From Helicobacter sp. (GTDB lineage Bacteria; Campylobacterota; Campylobacteria; Campylobacterales; Helicobacteraceae): a stretch of 43,700 nt of DNA. The notes beneath the pieces are model-generated. The model made no database searches. It was not told where the DNA came from and saw only the letters and a program-made list of their open reading frames with translations. Where the stretch lies: positions 1 to 43,700 of the forward strand of contig NZ_JAAVGY010000035.1 of assembly GCF_014799995.1 (NCBI RefSeq), read 5' to 3'. A program made the translations under genes and the position numbers. Position 1 is the first letter of the stretch; each line of letters starts with the position of its first letter. Below, piece by piece: positions 1 to 9,706 of the stretch.

Positions 1-140
1 CAATATTTTTTGTATATATTTGTTCTTTTTTAGTTTAAAATTTATTAAAAAAATATAAGATTTTATTTAATAAATTAAGCTTATTTTTTTAAGTTTATGT
101 TAAAATATTTGCTGAAATTTAAGAAAAAATAGGATAAGAA

Positions 141-326
141 ATGTCAAGTATTGAATTTGAAAAATACAATGAAATGAGTTTAAAAAAATTAGTTAGTTTT
201 CTTGAAAAAGAAAGTATTAAACTTAAAGAGTTGGAATCAAACTTTACAAAAAAGATTCAAGAGAAAAGCGAGTTAATTTCTCATTTGAAACAGATAATTA
301 AGGAGAGAATTGATAGTGAAAATTAG
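141..326 (+). CDS. Small coiled-coil protein, function unknown
   Basis: 61 codons. The product is highly charged (Glu/Lys) with a heptad-like Leu/Ile pattern from about residue 14 to 55, so one long helix or coiled coil is expected. There is no membrane segment and no family I recognise. The start is supported by AGGATAAGAA just before the ATG and a TAAAAT -10-like box near 104. It stands alone and converges on the NYN-domain gene. Confidence 0.6.
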   Translation: MSSIEFEKYNEMSLKKLVSFLEKESIKLKELESNFTKKIQEKSELISHLKQIIKERIDSEN

Positions 327-384
327 GAGAAAATCAAACAAAGAAGAAATATATTTTAGTGATTTTTTAAATTATTTGCCTTAA
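316..384 (+). CDS. Possible 22-aa basic peptide overlapping the previous stop
   Basis: A GTG start lies inside the last codons of the 61-aa gene and runs 22 codons. AGGAG at 301-305 lies 10 bases upstream. The peptide begins KIRRKSNKEE and has no family. Its 3' end overlaps the end of the facing NYN gene. The good ribosome site is the only reason to list it. Confidence 0.25.
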   Translation: MKIRRKSNKEEIYFSDFLNYLP

Positions 385-961
385 TAATATTTAGTTTATG
401 ATATAGGTCTTTCACAGACACACTTTTAACATTATCGCAATGTTTAGATAAGCTAGGTTCAATATTTGGAATTAGGTCTTCAAAAAGGATAATTTCTGTC
501 TGCATTCCATTGCAACGTGCTAATTTCAAAGCAGGTGATATATCAGAATCATAGCCTATTAAGACAATCTTATCCGCAAATTTTTTGATAGAAATTTCAG
601 CCATATCAATTCCTATAAGCATATCTACTTGCTTTTGAGATACAATTCCGTTTCGTTTAACAAGTTTTCCGAGTCTAAGTGCAACATGATTTGAATGTTC
701 TAAGGAGCACAAAAAAAGATTAATTTTATCAAACGATGGATGTTCTGCTAATGGTTTTGCTGTATAAAAAAATATTCTATACAAATCGTGTAAATCTTTT
801 TCTGCAAAAGCATCAAAAACACAAAGGTTGCAAAAATCAACCACTTTTTGGGGTTGTGTGTTGTAATCAAAATAATATTTATATTCTTTGTAAGCTTTTG
901 TAAAGACGCCTTGCCTAAGATTTTCAAAATCCACGAACACTGCAGTAGAATTATGAGACAT
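356..961 (-). CDS. NYN-domain (PIN-like, LabA/DUF88) ribonuclease-like protein
   Basis: 201 aa from the ATG at 961; a TTG at 973 is a weaker alternative. NYN proteins are PIN-fold metal-dependent nucleases with a few conserved acidic residues. Three clusters are visible: AVFVDFENL near residue 10, KQVDMLIGIDM around 111-121, and LIGYDSDISP around 135-144, which is the D-x-D pattern of a metal centre. A TATAAT box at 994-999 on this strand gives a short leader. The gene is monocistronic, next to the giant methylase-helicase gene but separated by about 150 bp. Such nucleases act in RNA turnover or defence; the substrate cannot be read from sequence. Confidence 0.75.
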   Translation of the reverse strand: MSHNSTAVFVDFENLRQGVFTKAYKEYKYYFDYNTQPQKVVDFCNLCVFDAFAEKDLHDLYRIFFYTAKPLAEHPSFDKINLFLCSLEHSNHVALRLGKLVKRNGIVSQKQVDMLIGIDMAEISIKKFADKIVLIGYDSDISPALKLARCNGMQTEIILFEDLIPNIEPSLSKHCDNVKSVSVKDLYHKLNIIKANNLKNH

Positions 962-1119
962 AACAAATTCCAAATTTGCGTGGCTTAGGCGGTATTATAA
1001 GAGTTGCCCTCACCACTGAATTACGATGATAATTGTAAATTTTTTTTACTTAAAATATTATAAATTTACTAGCTTAACGATATTTTACAGATTGATTAGT
1101 TTTTGACATATTTGGTTGG

Positions 1120-4100
1120 TTACCTCTCCCCAATCACTCTTTTTGAGTGTTGTTTTCTTTGGATATTTATCATATTTTGTTCTAAGATTTTCATTCTATT
1201 TGCTAGATTATCTTGTATTGTAAAATCTTTAATTTCTATTTGAGTTTTAGCAATTTCTTGTGTATTTGGGTTTTTGTCTTGTGAATTTTTTGCAAGATTC
1301 TCACTCTTGGATTCTAATTCTTTGCTTTTTTCTTGCAAATCTTCTTTTGTGAGTATATCTTGTGTTTCTTTTTGTAATGTCGGTTGTTCTAAGTGAGCAT
1401 TTTCAGGCTCTCTTGTTTCTTTTATTAAATCTGTCTTGGATTCCTTTGGCGAGGATTCATCAGACAAAGAGGATTCATTCTCGTAATTTTTAGTGATACA
1501 ATCAATTTGCAATTTTCCTTTCTCATCTAAATGCTTGGAATATTGCGGAATTAAATGGGCAATTTCTTTGCTATCCATATCTATCTTAATGCCCTCTTTT
1601 CTCTTTTCTTGTCTGATTCTAAAGATGTCATTTATATTTAACAAGTCTTGCTTTAACATAGCGATTAAAGGTTTCCTATCATAATTTTCTATTGTATTAT
1701 TTGCTAGGAATCTGCTCTTAGCTCCTATAATATCCTCACATTTTCTTAATTCCTCTGTTTTCTTTTCCAATAAGCTTGAAACTCTCTCAAATGTGTTTTT
1801 GAGTTTGGTTAGTATAGAGCTTACCTTAAATGGGTCTGTTGTTAATAGGTTTCTATGCGATTCTAGGTGTAGATTTTTGGGATAAAATCTTTTATTGTCT
1901 TTTGTAATAATCACGCCTTTGAAATAAATGTCATCGCCACTAACACTTATGAGAAAGTTTAATTTTATATCGTTTGCGGATAGAAACTCTATTTCTCCAG
2001 CATTATTTTTTCTGCCATTGTCTTTAAGGATTCTTTCTTTTGATTCTAAAGTAAAAAATTCATCGAGTTGCCTTAGCATTTGTATAATTTTAGATTGTAT
2101 TTTTTCGCTAATGGCATTAAATTCTTTTTCGCTTTGTATTTCTTTTTGCTTCCTTGTAGTCTTGATGCCCAAGACTTCCACCTCATAATTTTCTTTTAAA
2201 AAGTTCTTGTTATTAAACATTTCCCGCAGAGCTTCTACTTCTTCTGTTAGATCCTGCGCTTTGGATGTTTCTTGCTTGATTGTTTTTTCTGCATTAATGA
2301 TGCTTATTTCATAATATCTTTTGTATTCCTCCTCATTTTTTAAAAGATTCTCTATTTTATATTTTTCTAAAATAAAGGGGTTTCCTGTGGCAATCGCTTT
2401 CATTTCTGCAATATTTGCCATTTCCTCATCTATTGCACTAAAAACCCTTGTTTGCTCTAACACTTCCGCTTTTTTCATTTGACTTAGAGGTTTAAGCTTT
2501 TGCTCGTTAATTTGAAACATTCTTGCGTCATAAGTCTGCTCTGTGGCGTATCTATAATGTGCTATTTCAAAATTTTCAGGGTCTAGCGTAAAAAATACAT
2601 TGCCTTGTCTGATTCCTCTACCTGCCCTTTGCGTTAGTTCGCTTGGCTTCCACGGGCAATCTAATTCGTGCATTGCAACAATGCGTTCTTGCACATTCGT
2701 TCCTGTGCCCAGCTTTGCAGTTGAACCAATGAGTATGCGCACGATTCCAGCATTAACTTTTTGGAATAAATTATCTTTTTCTTTGTCGCTTTTAGCGTCT
2801 CCGATAAAGGCAATTTCATTTTGTGGGATTCCTTTTTTTACAAGTTTCTTTAAAATATCGCTATATACATCAAATTTACTCGTTTGATTAATCAATTCCT
2901 CAATTGTATAGACTTTCTCCACAATTTTTTCTCTATGTTTTTTGCCAAATTCATCAGTGTATTCGTTATAAAGGAATTTCCCCTCATCATCTTTTGCAAA
3001 TTCTCTATAATAGCTTCTAATTTCAACTCCCTCATTATCATATTCAGTAAAGTATTCTAGCCCTTTTTCTTTTGCAATGTCTTCTAAATTTATTTCTGTG
3101 GATTCATTTTTTGATACATCTATTTTTTGAGATTTAAGCTTTGATACTCCCAAATCACAAAAGATTAATTGCGTGTTCCTTTCATATCTGTTATCATTGT
3201 AATGCTCCATTACTTTGTCTATACATTGATTTATTTTGGATTGTTGATAATCGTTTGTCAAAGGGTCAATGAGCCTAAAATCAAGTGCTGCTTTTCTAGC
3301 CTCACTTGTGCAAACTAATATATTGTTTCTTTGGGGGTCGTCTTGTATATGATTCATTCTATCTATAATACTGCCCTTATTATAGTTTCCAAACTCATCT
3401 TCAACGCCTATAAAGTTTGCTATTGCTTCACTTCTAGGTGCTATTACATTGATTGCACCTCCATTTTTTACCTTTGGAACGAGTTTTCCACTTATCTTTT
3501 CTATATCTTCTGTGCTTACTATGTCGGCATTTTGTTTGTAGATATTCATAAGTTCTGGAGCATTAATAAGGCTTGACAATCTTGTAACTAACGCATAATT
3601 AATACCACTACTATCTAGCTCTTCGCTCAACTGAATTTTGGTAAAAGCTCTTTGCCAATCATCAAATCTCTCTAGGTGCAGTTTTTCTAAAACTTTTGGC
3701 TGTAAGTATCTTTGCATTGTATAAAACTCTGCAATAGAATTTGAAATAGGCGTTCCTGTGAGAAAATATAGTTTAAAGCCTTTGTTGTTATGGATATATT
3801 GCGTAGCGCAATACATTTTCATAGCTTTTTTGCTTTCTTGTGTGGGGATTCCTCTAATATTCTCTTGTGTGGTGGTGATAAAGAGGTTCTTAAAATAATG
3901 TGCTTCATCAACAACTAGGCAATCGATTCCTAAATCCTCAAATGCTATTTCCTCATCGTATTTTTTACCAATTGCTTGTTTTTCTAACCTATTTTCTAAT
4001 GTTCTAATGCGATTTTCAATGTATCTGTTTTTCCTTTTTTCTTCTTTTTTATTTCTTGCTACTTTCTCTATTTCTAATTGAGTTCTTAGATTCTCTATTT

Positions 4101-7100
4101 CGTTAGATAGGATTTCCCTTTGGAAAGATTCCATTACATTGAGATTTTCAAATGTAGAGTGTTTCATAATAATTGCGTCAAAGTCTCCATTTCTCGCGCG
4201 ATACAAAAATTCTTTTCTGTCTTTTTTGCTGTTAATTTTGTCTCCCACTAGAATCTTTGCACTAGGATACGCCCTAATAAATTCTGCTCCCCACGCTGTG
4301 CTAAGATGATTTGGAACAAGCACTAATGCTTTTTTAATGCAATGCATTCTAATTTGTTCCATTACAAGCGCAATTCCTGCTAAGGTCTTACCCGCTCCTA
4401 CCTCGTGGTCTAAAAGTAGAGAATTATTCATTATGCCTTTAAAAATTGCATTTTTCTGATGAGTTCTTAGATTAATATCTTTATTAAGCAAGGGGGTTTC
4501 TAACATATCCTCAAATTCTAAGCGATTGTTAGAAAAAATGTTGATTGTATCGTTGTATATTTTTTCTATTACTTCTCTATATGCTTGTTTTTTAAAGAGA
4601 AATTCTGCAAACAAATCTTTGATTCTACTCGCATTTCTTAAAGCCTTACTTGTCGGTGCTTGTTCTACCACTCTTATAGTTCTATCGTCTGCTGTTTTTT
4701 CAATGTGATAGACTTCAAGGCTTTTATTGTTGATGGTTGTCTCTAATATTTCACGCAAAGAAAAAAACATTTTATCATCTAATCTTTGCACTTGTAGGCT
4801 TTCCCCCAAATCATTCAAATCATTATTCCCTATTTCTAATCCATCGGTCTTTTTAAAGTTTTCAATCGTGTAATAGGAATAAACATTTGAAATTTCTACT
4901 ATAATCTCATCGGGATTATTGAAAAAACTCTCACGAATAAAATCTTTGTAAATTGCCAAAGGAATAAAATTTGCCCCAAAATTGATTTCTATATCATTGT
5001 AACCAATGTCTTTTGGAAAATTTTCTCTTAAGAGGTTAAGCAATCTTTCTTTATCAAAAAGATTCCATACTTTTTTGGGTTCTGTATCAGTTTGTGATTC
5101 TATATTATTAGCAATTAAATATTCTATATACTTTGCTTTGCCTTTAATATCTCCCTCTAAGAATTTATCTTTAAGGCAAAACTCTGTTGGTTTATTAAAA
5201 TTTGGAAATATCAATTCTTTTGCTATTAACTCTTTTAAAATCTCATCTATTGGAATGTTCGGCAAATAACTTTGTAATGTTTTTAAATCAATTTTTCCTG
5301 TATCATTAAATGTTTTCTGTAATGCCTCTTTGGAATCCTTAGCTTCTGTCTTTTCTAATGGAAAAAGCACTCTTTTTTGTAAAATATCTGCTTCTTGGTA
5401 GATTATTTCAAACTTGTTCTTTTTAGGAATCTTTACCACATTTTCAGTGGCAAATATCTTAAAGCTTTCTAGCTTTTCAAGCTCTATCATTCTTTTTAGA
5501 GTATGTTTTATAATGATGTTGTTTTCTTTGCGTGATTTTTGCAATCTTTGATTAAAGCCCTGTGCGTTGCTTAAGATTAAAATTTCTTTGCGTAATGCTC
5601 TTAATCTATCTTTTTGAGCCAAAATTATCGTATTAGATTCTTCGTTGTTTGGCAAGATTTTCTCTAGGTATAGGTTATAATTTAAAAGGTCTCTAAACTC
5701 AATGAGTTTTTTTAAAATTACTTCTTCCTCTTTTCTAATTGGATTTTTAAATAATAGCTTTCCCCTTTTTTCCTCCAAGATTCTATCTTTATCTATCAAA
5801 TATTCATTTTCTTTATCTATTTCATCACAAAAATATGCCTCTCTACAAGAAGTGTCGCTTTCTTTGGTATAAAAAACACCATCAAAGAAAAATAAGCTAC
5901 CATTTTTTAGTTTTGAAAAATAGCTAAAATCTTTTACATTAAAGGGAAAATCGCCAATAAATAAATTATCACCTTTAATTGCTGGTGTTAGATTGTAAAT
6001 TCCTTTATCATTATTGCGTTGAAGTATTTTCCACTCTAGCGCATAACTTAAAAATTCTTGCAAACTATTTATATCTTCTGCTTTGTTTATTTTTATCGTA
6101 GCTTCCCCAAATTGATTTAATCCTATGCTAGTGTTTTTAGCGTTGCTAAATATATTAAGAAAAGGTTTATCATTTATATCTCCATTATACTCATCTGAAT
6201 CAAAAAAGAGATTATTGATTTTTAAAGTCTTTTCCTCTCGATTAATGATGATAGGAATCTCTAAAGATTTTAAGAATTTTGATTCAGTCGATTGAATATG
6301 CTGTTTAAGGCTTTCTGAAATAGAATCGTTTTTCTTACTCAAAAAAGCCTCTTTATCCTTTGTTCTTCTAAGAAAGATTATATCGCTTAATACCTCTGTG
6401 TGCGTTTGTTTAAAACTTGAATTGGGTAGTCTTGTGGCGTGTAAAAAAATATTATCTTGAAGTAGTGCTAGTCTGTGTGTATTAGTCTTTGAATCAAGGA
6501 ATCCAGAGGTAATAACAAAGCTAGAGATTCCACCATCTTTTAGGAGGTTTTGACTTTTTTGCACAAAATAATTATGTATGAGTTCTTTAGAGTTTTCTGC
6601 TTTTATATTTTCATAAGGGGGATTACCGATTACTACATCAAATTCTCTATCAAATAGCACTTCCTCAAAACTTTTATTATAGATTTTTGTCTGTGGGTGT
6701 AGAAGTTTGGCAATGGTTGCACTTATTGCATCTTTTTCTACCGCTTCAAATTCAAAATTAGCAGGAGCTCTTGTGATAAAATGTCCGATTCCACAACTTG
6801 GCTCTAATGCGATTACTTTTTCATTACTTAAAATACCTAATGTTTTAAGCCCTAAATACATAGATTCTATAATTACACTCGGTGTATAGTAAGCATTGTA
6901 GCTAGATTGCATTAATTCTTTATAGAGATTTTCTCCTATTAGTTCTCTTAATTCTTCTCTTTTATTACTAAGAGATTCATCAAAGAAAAAATCACCAAGT
7001 CCCCCAAATCCTGTATATTTTGCTAGAATTGTTTGCTCATCTTTTGTCATTGGAATATCGGCAGAAAAATAATTGTTTTCTATGATTTCCAATTGCATTG

Positions 7101-9000
7101 CATTCAATTTTTCTTCGGTAGAATCAGTAAATCTAATATTGTTTATTTTTTTCTTTCTTTCAAATATTTTCTTAACTAAAGTTAGTGCGTTCAAATTGGC
7201 TTCTATTCGCTCTTTCTTTGATAGGTTAAAATCAATTTCTCCTTTGTATTCCTCTCCTTTTAGTTTTTTCAAAAGATTAAAATCATTAAAAGTTTCAAAA
7301 ATAGGCTCTGTTTTTTCAGGATTCTTATCATCTGTATAGATGAGTGATTCAACCAAATTGCTAGGTTGAGATTCTGTTATATTTACAAATTCGCTTTGTT
7401 CTTTTTCTTGGGGTTCTTGTATTTCTAGCTTATCACTTCCTGTTTCATCTGCTCTTGTAGAAATATCGGGATTTGTTTCAGATAAGATTCTGTGTTCATC
7501 TGTGGCAATTCCTTGTTGCTCTTGTGTTCCTTGAGTATTCTCATCAATAAGTCTATCTCCTCCTGATTCCTCGCTCCCATTTTGAGATTCCATATTATAT
7601 TCTCTAACAACATCTCTGCTATGCTCTTCTTGAGAAACATATTCTTGATTGGGTGCGCTTTGTTCTCCCTGTGTCTCTGTATCGTTAGTCGCACTATCCA
7701 ATCCATTATTTTCTGATTCTTTATCACTAATATCGGATAATTGCTCCGAAACGCTAGAATCTCCTTGTTTATCTCCTGTGCTTGAGGGGATAATATCACT
7801 AATTTTTGAAAATCCTGCGGGGCTAAGAGATTCTTGCTTGGGAGTAAATATTCCACTCTCAAATAATCCATTATTTGCTGCAATAGCCTCTCTGAATTCT
7901 CCATTGGGTTGTTCTTGCTTTGACTTGCTATCTCCGCTAGATTCAAGTTTTTCACTTCCTCTATCATCTCCTCCAAATTCTCCCTCTTGAGATTCTCTAT
8001 TATTTCTATTCTCATCTTCTCTAATTCTGCTATCTTGCTCTTGGAATGTATTTGATTGGATTTTAAATTTAGATAATAGCTCTCTAGTGGATATTCTAAC
8101 TTGTTTAGATTCCAATATAGTTCTAATTCTTTCTCTAAAGGCAATTCTTCTTTCATTAAGGTCGTTAGACTGACTTGTGGAAAGTGATAAATGTTGTTTA
8201 GATTCTTGATTGCTTTTTTTAGAAATGGAATCACTAGATTTTGTGTTAGCTGATATGCTTCCCTGTTCTCCTCCATTCCATAGTTCTCGTTCTCGTTGCT
8301 CATTTTTAACTTGTAATCTTTCAGATTCTCCTCGCTCAAATAGAGTGCGTTCAATTCTACTTGTAGATTGTGGTATTCCCATAGTTTCGCTAGAGATTCT
8401 TTGTCCATTGTTGTTTTGGATTGGATTATTTCCTTTGCTTCCTCCTCTTTCTCCAAAGAGTATAGATTCTCTAGGCTCTCTGCTAGGATTAGCGATTCCT
8501 TGTTCATTGTTGCTTTGAGCTGTTCTATCATTCTCTCTGTTTTCTGAATTTCCTTTTGATAAGAATCCTCCTCTTTCTCCATTTGCTCGTAAGCTTTCTT
8601 GATTTGTTGTATCAATGTTTGCATTGACTTTCTCCTCAAACAGACTTTGCAAAGATTCAAAAGATTTTGTTTTTAAAAAATCCTTTAAATCGTAATTCAA
8701 AAATACATTACTTTGCTTTATAGCAAACGAAATTCTTTGAATATCCTCAAAATAGGTAAAAACTGCTTTAATTTGATTTTCGTTAATTATATCATTAAAA
8801 TCGGGTTTTTCTCCAAATTCAATAAAATATTCGTTGGTTGTCATTAAAGAAAACACATAAGACTTAAAGGCGATATTATTTTTGTCGTTGGTATATAAGT
8901 CAAGTGCGTGAAAAAATGTTGGATTGTCTTGAGTGATATTTTGAATGATACCGATATTGCTTGCGTTGGTAGGATTTGAAAGAATCAAAAGTGTTTTCAT
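1120..9000 (-). CDS. Giant polyvalent protein: N6-adenine methylase plus SNF2-family helicase
   Basis: 2626 aa, the last gene of a four-gene operon. Motifs in order: a unique N-terminal region (1-135); a Ser/Glu/Asn/Gln-rich, probably disordered stretch (about 140-560); an N6-methyltransferase with a SAM-binding EPSCGIGHF (about 730) and catalytic NPPY (about 793); a long middle region; and an SF2 helicase with GAGKT (about 1535), DEAH (about 1698), TGTPISNS (about 1746), GSTAKLGTGTNVQ and QRAGRGIRQGN (about 2085-2125). The C-terminus is rich in Glu/Lys and ends in a basic tail. This resembles OrfQ of the H. pylori TnPZ/tfs elements and the 'polyvalent proteins' of phages and conjugative elements, thought to protect or process incoming DNA. 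AAGGA lies 8 bases before the ATG. The disordered stretch also encodes a second frame (7425-8624). Confidence 0.93.
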   Translation of the reverse strand: MKTLLILSNPTNASNIGIIQNITQDNPTFFHALDLYTNDKNNIAFKSYVFSLMTTNEYFIEFGEKPDFNDIINENQIKAVFTYFEDIQRISFAIKQSNVFLNYDLKDFLKTKSFESLQSLFEEKVNANIDTTNQESLRANGERGGFLSKGNSENRENDRTAQSNNEQGIANPSREPRESILFGERGGSKGNNPIQNNNGQRISSETMGIPQSTSRIERTLFERGESERLQVKNEQRERELWNGGEQGSISANTKSSDSISKKSNQESKQHLSLSTSQSNDLNERRIAFRERIRTILESKQVRISTRELLSKFKIQSNTFQEQDSRIREDENRNNRESQEGEFGGDDRGSEKLESSGDSKSKQEQPNGEFREAIAANNGLFESGIFTPKQESLSPAGFSKISDIIPSSTGDKQGDSSVSEQLSDISDKESENNGLDSATNDTETQGEQSAPNQEYVSQEEHSRDVVREYNMESQNGSEESGGDRLIDENTQGTQEQQGIATDEHRILSETNPDISTRADETGSDKLEIQEPQEKEQSEFVNITESQPSNLVESLIYTDDKNPEKTEPIFETFNDFNLLKKLKGEEYKGEIDFNLSKKERIEANLNALTLVKKIFERKKKINNIRFTDSTEEKLNAMQLEIIENNYFSADIPMTKDEQTILAKYTGFGGLGDFFFDESLSNKREELRELIGENLYKELMQSSYNAYYTPSVIIESMYLGLKTLGILSNEKVIALEPSCGIGHFITRAPANFEFEAVEKDAISATIAKLLHPQTKIYNKSFEEVLFDREFDVVIGNPPYENIKAENSKELIHNYFVQKSQNLLKDGGISSFVITSGFLDSKTNTHRLALLQDNIFLHATRLPNSSFKQTHTEVLSDIIFLRRTKDKEAFLSKKNDSISESLKQHIQSTESKFLKSLEIPIIINREEKTLKINNLFFDSDEYNGDINDKPFLNIFSNAKNTSIGLNQFGEATIKINKAEDINSLQEFLSYALEWKILQRNNDKGIYNLTPAIKGDNLFIGDFPFNVKDFSYFSKLKNGSLFFFDGVFYTKESDTSCREAYFCDEIDKENEYLIDKDRILEEKRGKLLFKNPIRKEEEVILKKLIEFRDLLNYNLYLEKILPNNEESNTIILAQKDRLRALRKEILILSNAQGFNQRLQKSRKENNIIIKHTLKRMIELEKLESFKIFATENVVKIPKKNKFEIIYQEADILQKRVLFPLEKTEAKDSKEALQKTFNDTGKIDLKTLQSYLPNIPIDEILKELIAKELIFPNFNKPTEFCLKDKFLEGDIKGKAKYIEYLIANNIESQTDTEPKKVWNLFDKERLLNLLRENFPKDIGYNDIEINFGANFIPLAIYKDFIRESFFNNPDEIIVEISNVYSYYTIENFKKTDGLEIGNNDLNDLGESLQVQRLDDKMFFSLREILETTINNKSLEVYHIEKTADDRTIRVVEQAPTSKALRNASRIKDLFAEFLFKKQAYREVIEKIYNDTINIFSNNRLEFEDMLETPLLNKDINLRTHQKNAIFKGIMNNSLLLDHEVGAGKTLAGIALVMEQIRMHCIKKALVLVPNHLSTAWGAEFIRAYPSAKILVGDKINSKKDRKEFLYRARNGDFDAIIMKHSTFENLNVMESFQREILSNEIENLRTQLEIEKVARNKKEEKRKNRYIENRIRTLENRLEKQAIGKKYDEEIAFEDLGIDCLVVDEAHYFKNLFITTTQENIRGIPTQESKKAMKMYCATQYIHNNKGFKLYFLTGTPISNSIAEFYTMQRYLQPKVLEKLHLERFDDWQRAFTKIQLSEELDSSGINYALVTRLSSLINAPELMNIYKQNADIVSTEDIEKISGKLVPKVKNGGAINVIAPRSEAIANFIGVEDEFGNYNKGSIIDRMNHIQDDPQRNNILVCTSEARKAALDFRLIDPLTNDYQQSKINQCIDKVMEHYNDNRYERNTQLIFCDLGVSKLKSQKIDVSKNESTEINLEDIAKEKGLEYFTEYDNEGVEIRSYYREFAKDDEGKFLYNEYTDEFGKKHREKIVEKVYTIEELINQTSKFDVYSDILKKLVKKGIPQNEIAFIGDAKSDKEKDNLFQKVNAGIVRILIGSTAKLGTGTNVQERIVAMHELDCPWKPSELTQRAGRGIRQGNVFFTLDPENFEIAHYRYATEQTYDARMFQINEQKLKPLSQMKKAEVLEQTRVFSAIDEEMANIAEMKAIATGNPFILEKYKIENLLKNEEEYKRYYEISIINAEKTIKQETSKAQDLTEEVEALREMFNNKNFLKENYEVEVLGIKTTRKQKEIQSEKEFNAISEKIQSKIIQMLRQLDEFFTLESKERILKDNGRKNNAGEIEFLSANDIKLNFLISVSGDDIYFKGVIITKDNKRFYPKNLHLESHRNLLTTDPFKVSSILTKLKNTFERVSSLLEKKTEELRKCEDIIGAKSRFLANNTIENYDRKPLIAMLKQDLLNINDIFRIRQEKRKEGIKIDMDSKEIAHLIPQYSKHLDEKGKLQIDCITKNYENESSLSDESSPKESKTDLIKETREPENAHLEQPTLQKETQDILTKEDLQEKSKELESKSENLAKNSQDKNPNTQEIAKTQIEIKDFTIQDNLANRMKILEQNMINIQRKQHSKRVIGER
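7425..8624 (-). CDS. Nested gene: 399-aa helical protein inside the giant methylase-helicase gene
   Basis: A 400-codon open frame, same strand, different frame, wholly inside codons of the giant gene. The ATG at 8624 is preceded by AGGAGAAAGTCA, an excellent Shine-Dalgarno site at normal spacing. The frame extends to 8660 without a better start. The product has an ordinary protein composition (Leu, Ile, Glu, Lys, Trp, Tyr) and amphipathic helices: MQTLIQQIKKAYEQ at the start, later DYLRVEYLLPSKN and DWIVRLTIQRHRENK. The main frame over the same DNA is low-complexity Ser/Asn/Glu/Gln. In AT-rich DNA 400 codons without a stop is unlikely by chance. No family recognised. Not proven to be translated, but the ribosome site and composition both favour it. 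Confidence 0.55.
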   Translation of the reverse strand: MQTLIQQIKKAYEQMEKEEDSYQKEIQKTERMIEQLKATMNKESLILAESLENLYSLEKEEEAKEIIQSKTTMDKESLAKLWEYHNLQVELNALYLSEENLKDYKLKMSNENENYGMEENREAYQLTQNLVIPFLKKAIKNLNNIYHFPQVSLTTLMKEELPLEKELELYWNLNKLEYPLESYYLNLKSNQIHSKSKIAELEKMRIEIIENLKRENLEEMIEEVKNLNLAEIASQSKNNPMENSERLLQQIMDYLRVEYLLPSKNLLAPQDFQKLVILSPQAQEINKEILAFRSNYPILVIKNQKIMDWIVRLTIQRHRENKAHPIKNMFLKKSIAEMLLENIIWNLKMGARNQEEIDLLMRILKEHKSNKELPQMNTESYLKQIPIFLQEQMKQEVIS

Positions 9001-9016
9001 ATTTTATCCTTTATTG

Positions 9017-9706
9017 TTATCTGCGATTCTTTCTTATTCCGATTTGGAATTCTTGATTCTTAGAATCTTGTAACTCTTTTTCTTGTTGTAAGTCCATAGA
9101 ATCATTTCTTTGTTGTTGTAAATCTTTTGTGCTTTGCATATTTGAAAGTGCTTGTTGATTCTTTTCTAAAAGAGCTAGTTTCTCATTTGATGAGAGAGTA
9201 TTAAAGTCTTTGCTTTCTGCTTTGATTTGTTCTACAATGCTTTGATTTTCATTGGTTTGTGGTATAATCTCATCAAAGTTTGCTGAATGTGCGTTTGCAC
9301 CAGATGGGTTCTTTCCCATTAGCTCCCCTGCCAACTTAGAGTGGTGTGTAGAGGGTGTGGGGGTCTCTACCAGCAAGCTTTTTAATCTTTCAAACTCTTT
9401 TGCCCTTTTTTTATTCGTGTGAAATATTATATTTGTTCCCTCGTCATTTTCTATTGCCACTTCACCCATTTTATGATTATCTTCTAACATTGTAGCAACA
9501 AGAGTTGCATCTTTTCTTTTGGCTTCGGTAATAATTTCGGCTTTACTTACTACCTTTTTGATTGTTTGCGATACTTCTTGCATATCTTTAAACATTTCAG
9601 GGTGTCGTTTCCATAATGCTTTTAAATCCGCAATTGCTTCTTTGTCTCCTAAAAGTTCTGTTAATCTCTCACAAAGTTCAAAGATTTCTAATTCTTTATC
9701 ACTCAT
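9017..9706 (-). CDS. Accessory protein with putative export tail
   Basis: 229 aa, unknown family. The N-terminal half is charged and helical; residues 110-150 are linker-like (TPTPSTHHSKL). Residues about 172-200 (LLEKNQQALSNMQSTKDL) resemble the tail of the Fic-zeta protein and, more weakly, the end of the giant protein. The last residues, QIGIRKNRR, are identical to the end of the upstream neighbour. The start overlaps the upstream stop as ATGA, so translation is probably coupled. Shared tails among otherwise unrelated proteins suggest a common binding partner, possibly the VirD4 coupling protein; that is inference. Confidence 0.75.
   Translation of the reverse strand: MSDKELEIFELCERLTELLGDKEAIADLKALWKRHPEMFKDMQEVSQTIKKVVSKAEIITEAKRKDATLVATMLEDNHKMGEVAIENDEGTNIIFHTNKKRAKEFERLKSLLVETPTPSTHHSKLAGELMGKNPSGANAHSANFDEIIPQTNENQSIVEQIKAESKDFNTLSSNEKLALLEKNQQALSNMQSTKDLQQQRNDSMDLQQEKELQDSKNQEFQIGIRKNRR
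9024..9047. repeat. Direct repeat, copy 1 (encodes a QIGIRKNRR tail)
   Basis: 24 bases match 9710-9733 with one mismatch. Both copies encode the C-terminal QIGIRKNRR of adjacent genes, so one tail was probably copied from the other. Confidence 0.85.

Noticed and set aside
748..966. Alternative 72-codon frame inside the NYN gene
   Set aside because: Overlaps conserved NYN motifs, has no ribosome site and an Ile/Leu-rich artefact composition.
7649..8518. Plus-strand ORFs of about 100 codons opposite the giant gene
   Set aside because: They are Ser/Leu/Pro-rich mirror images of the GATTC-biased low-complexity region, with no start signals; only the same-strand nested frame has a ribosome site and natural composition.
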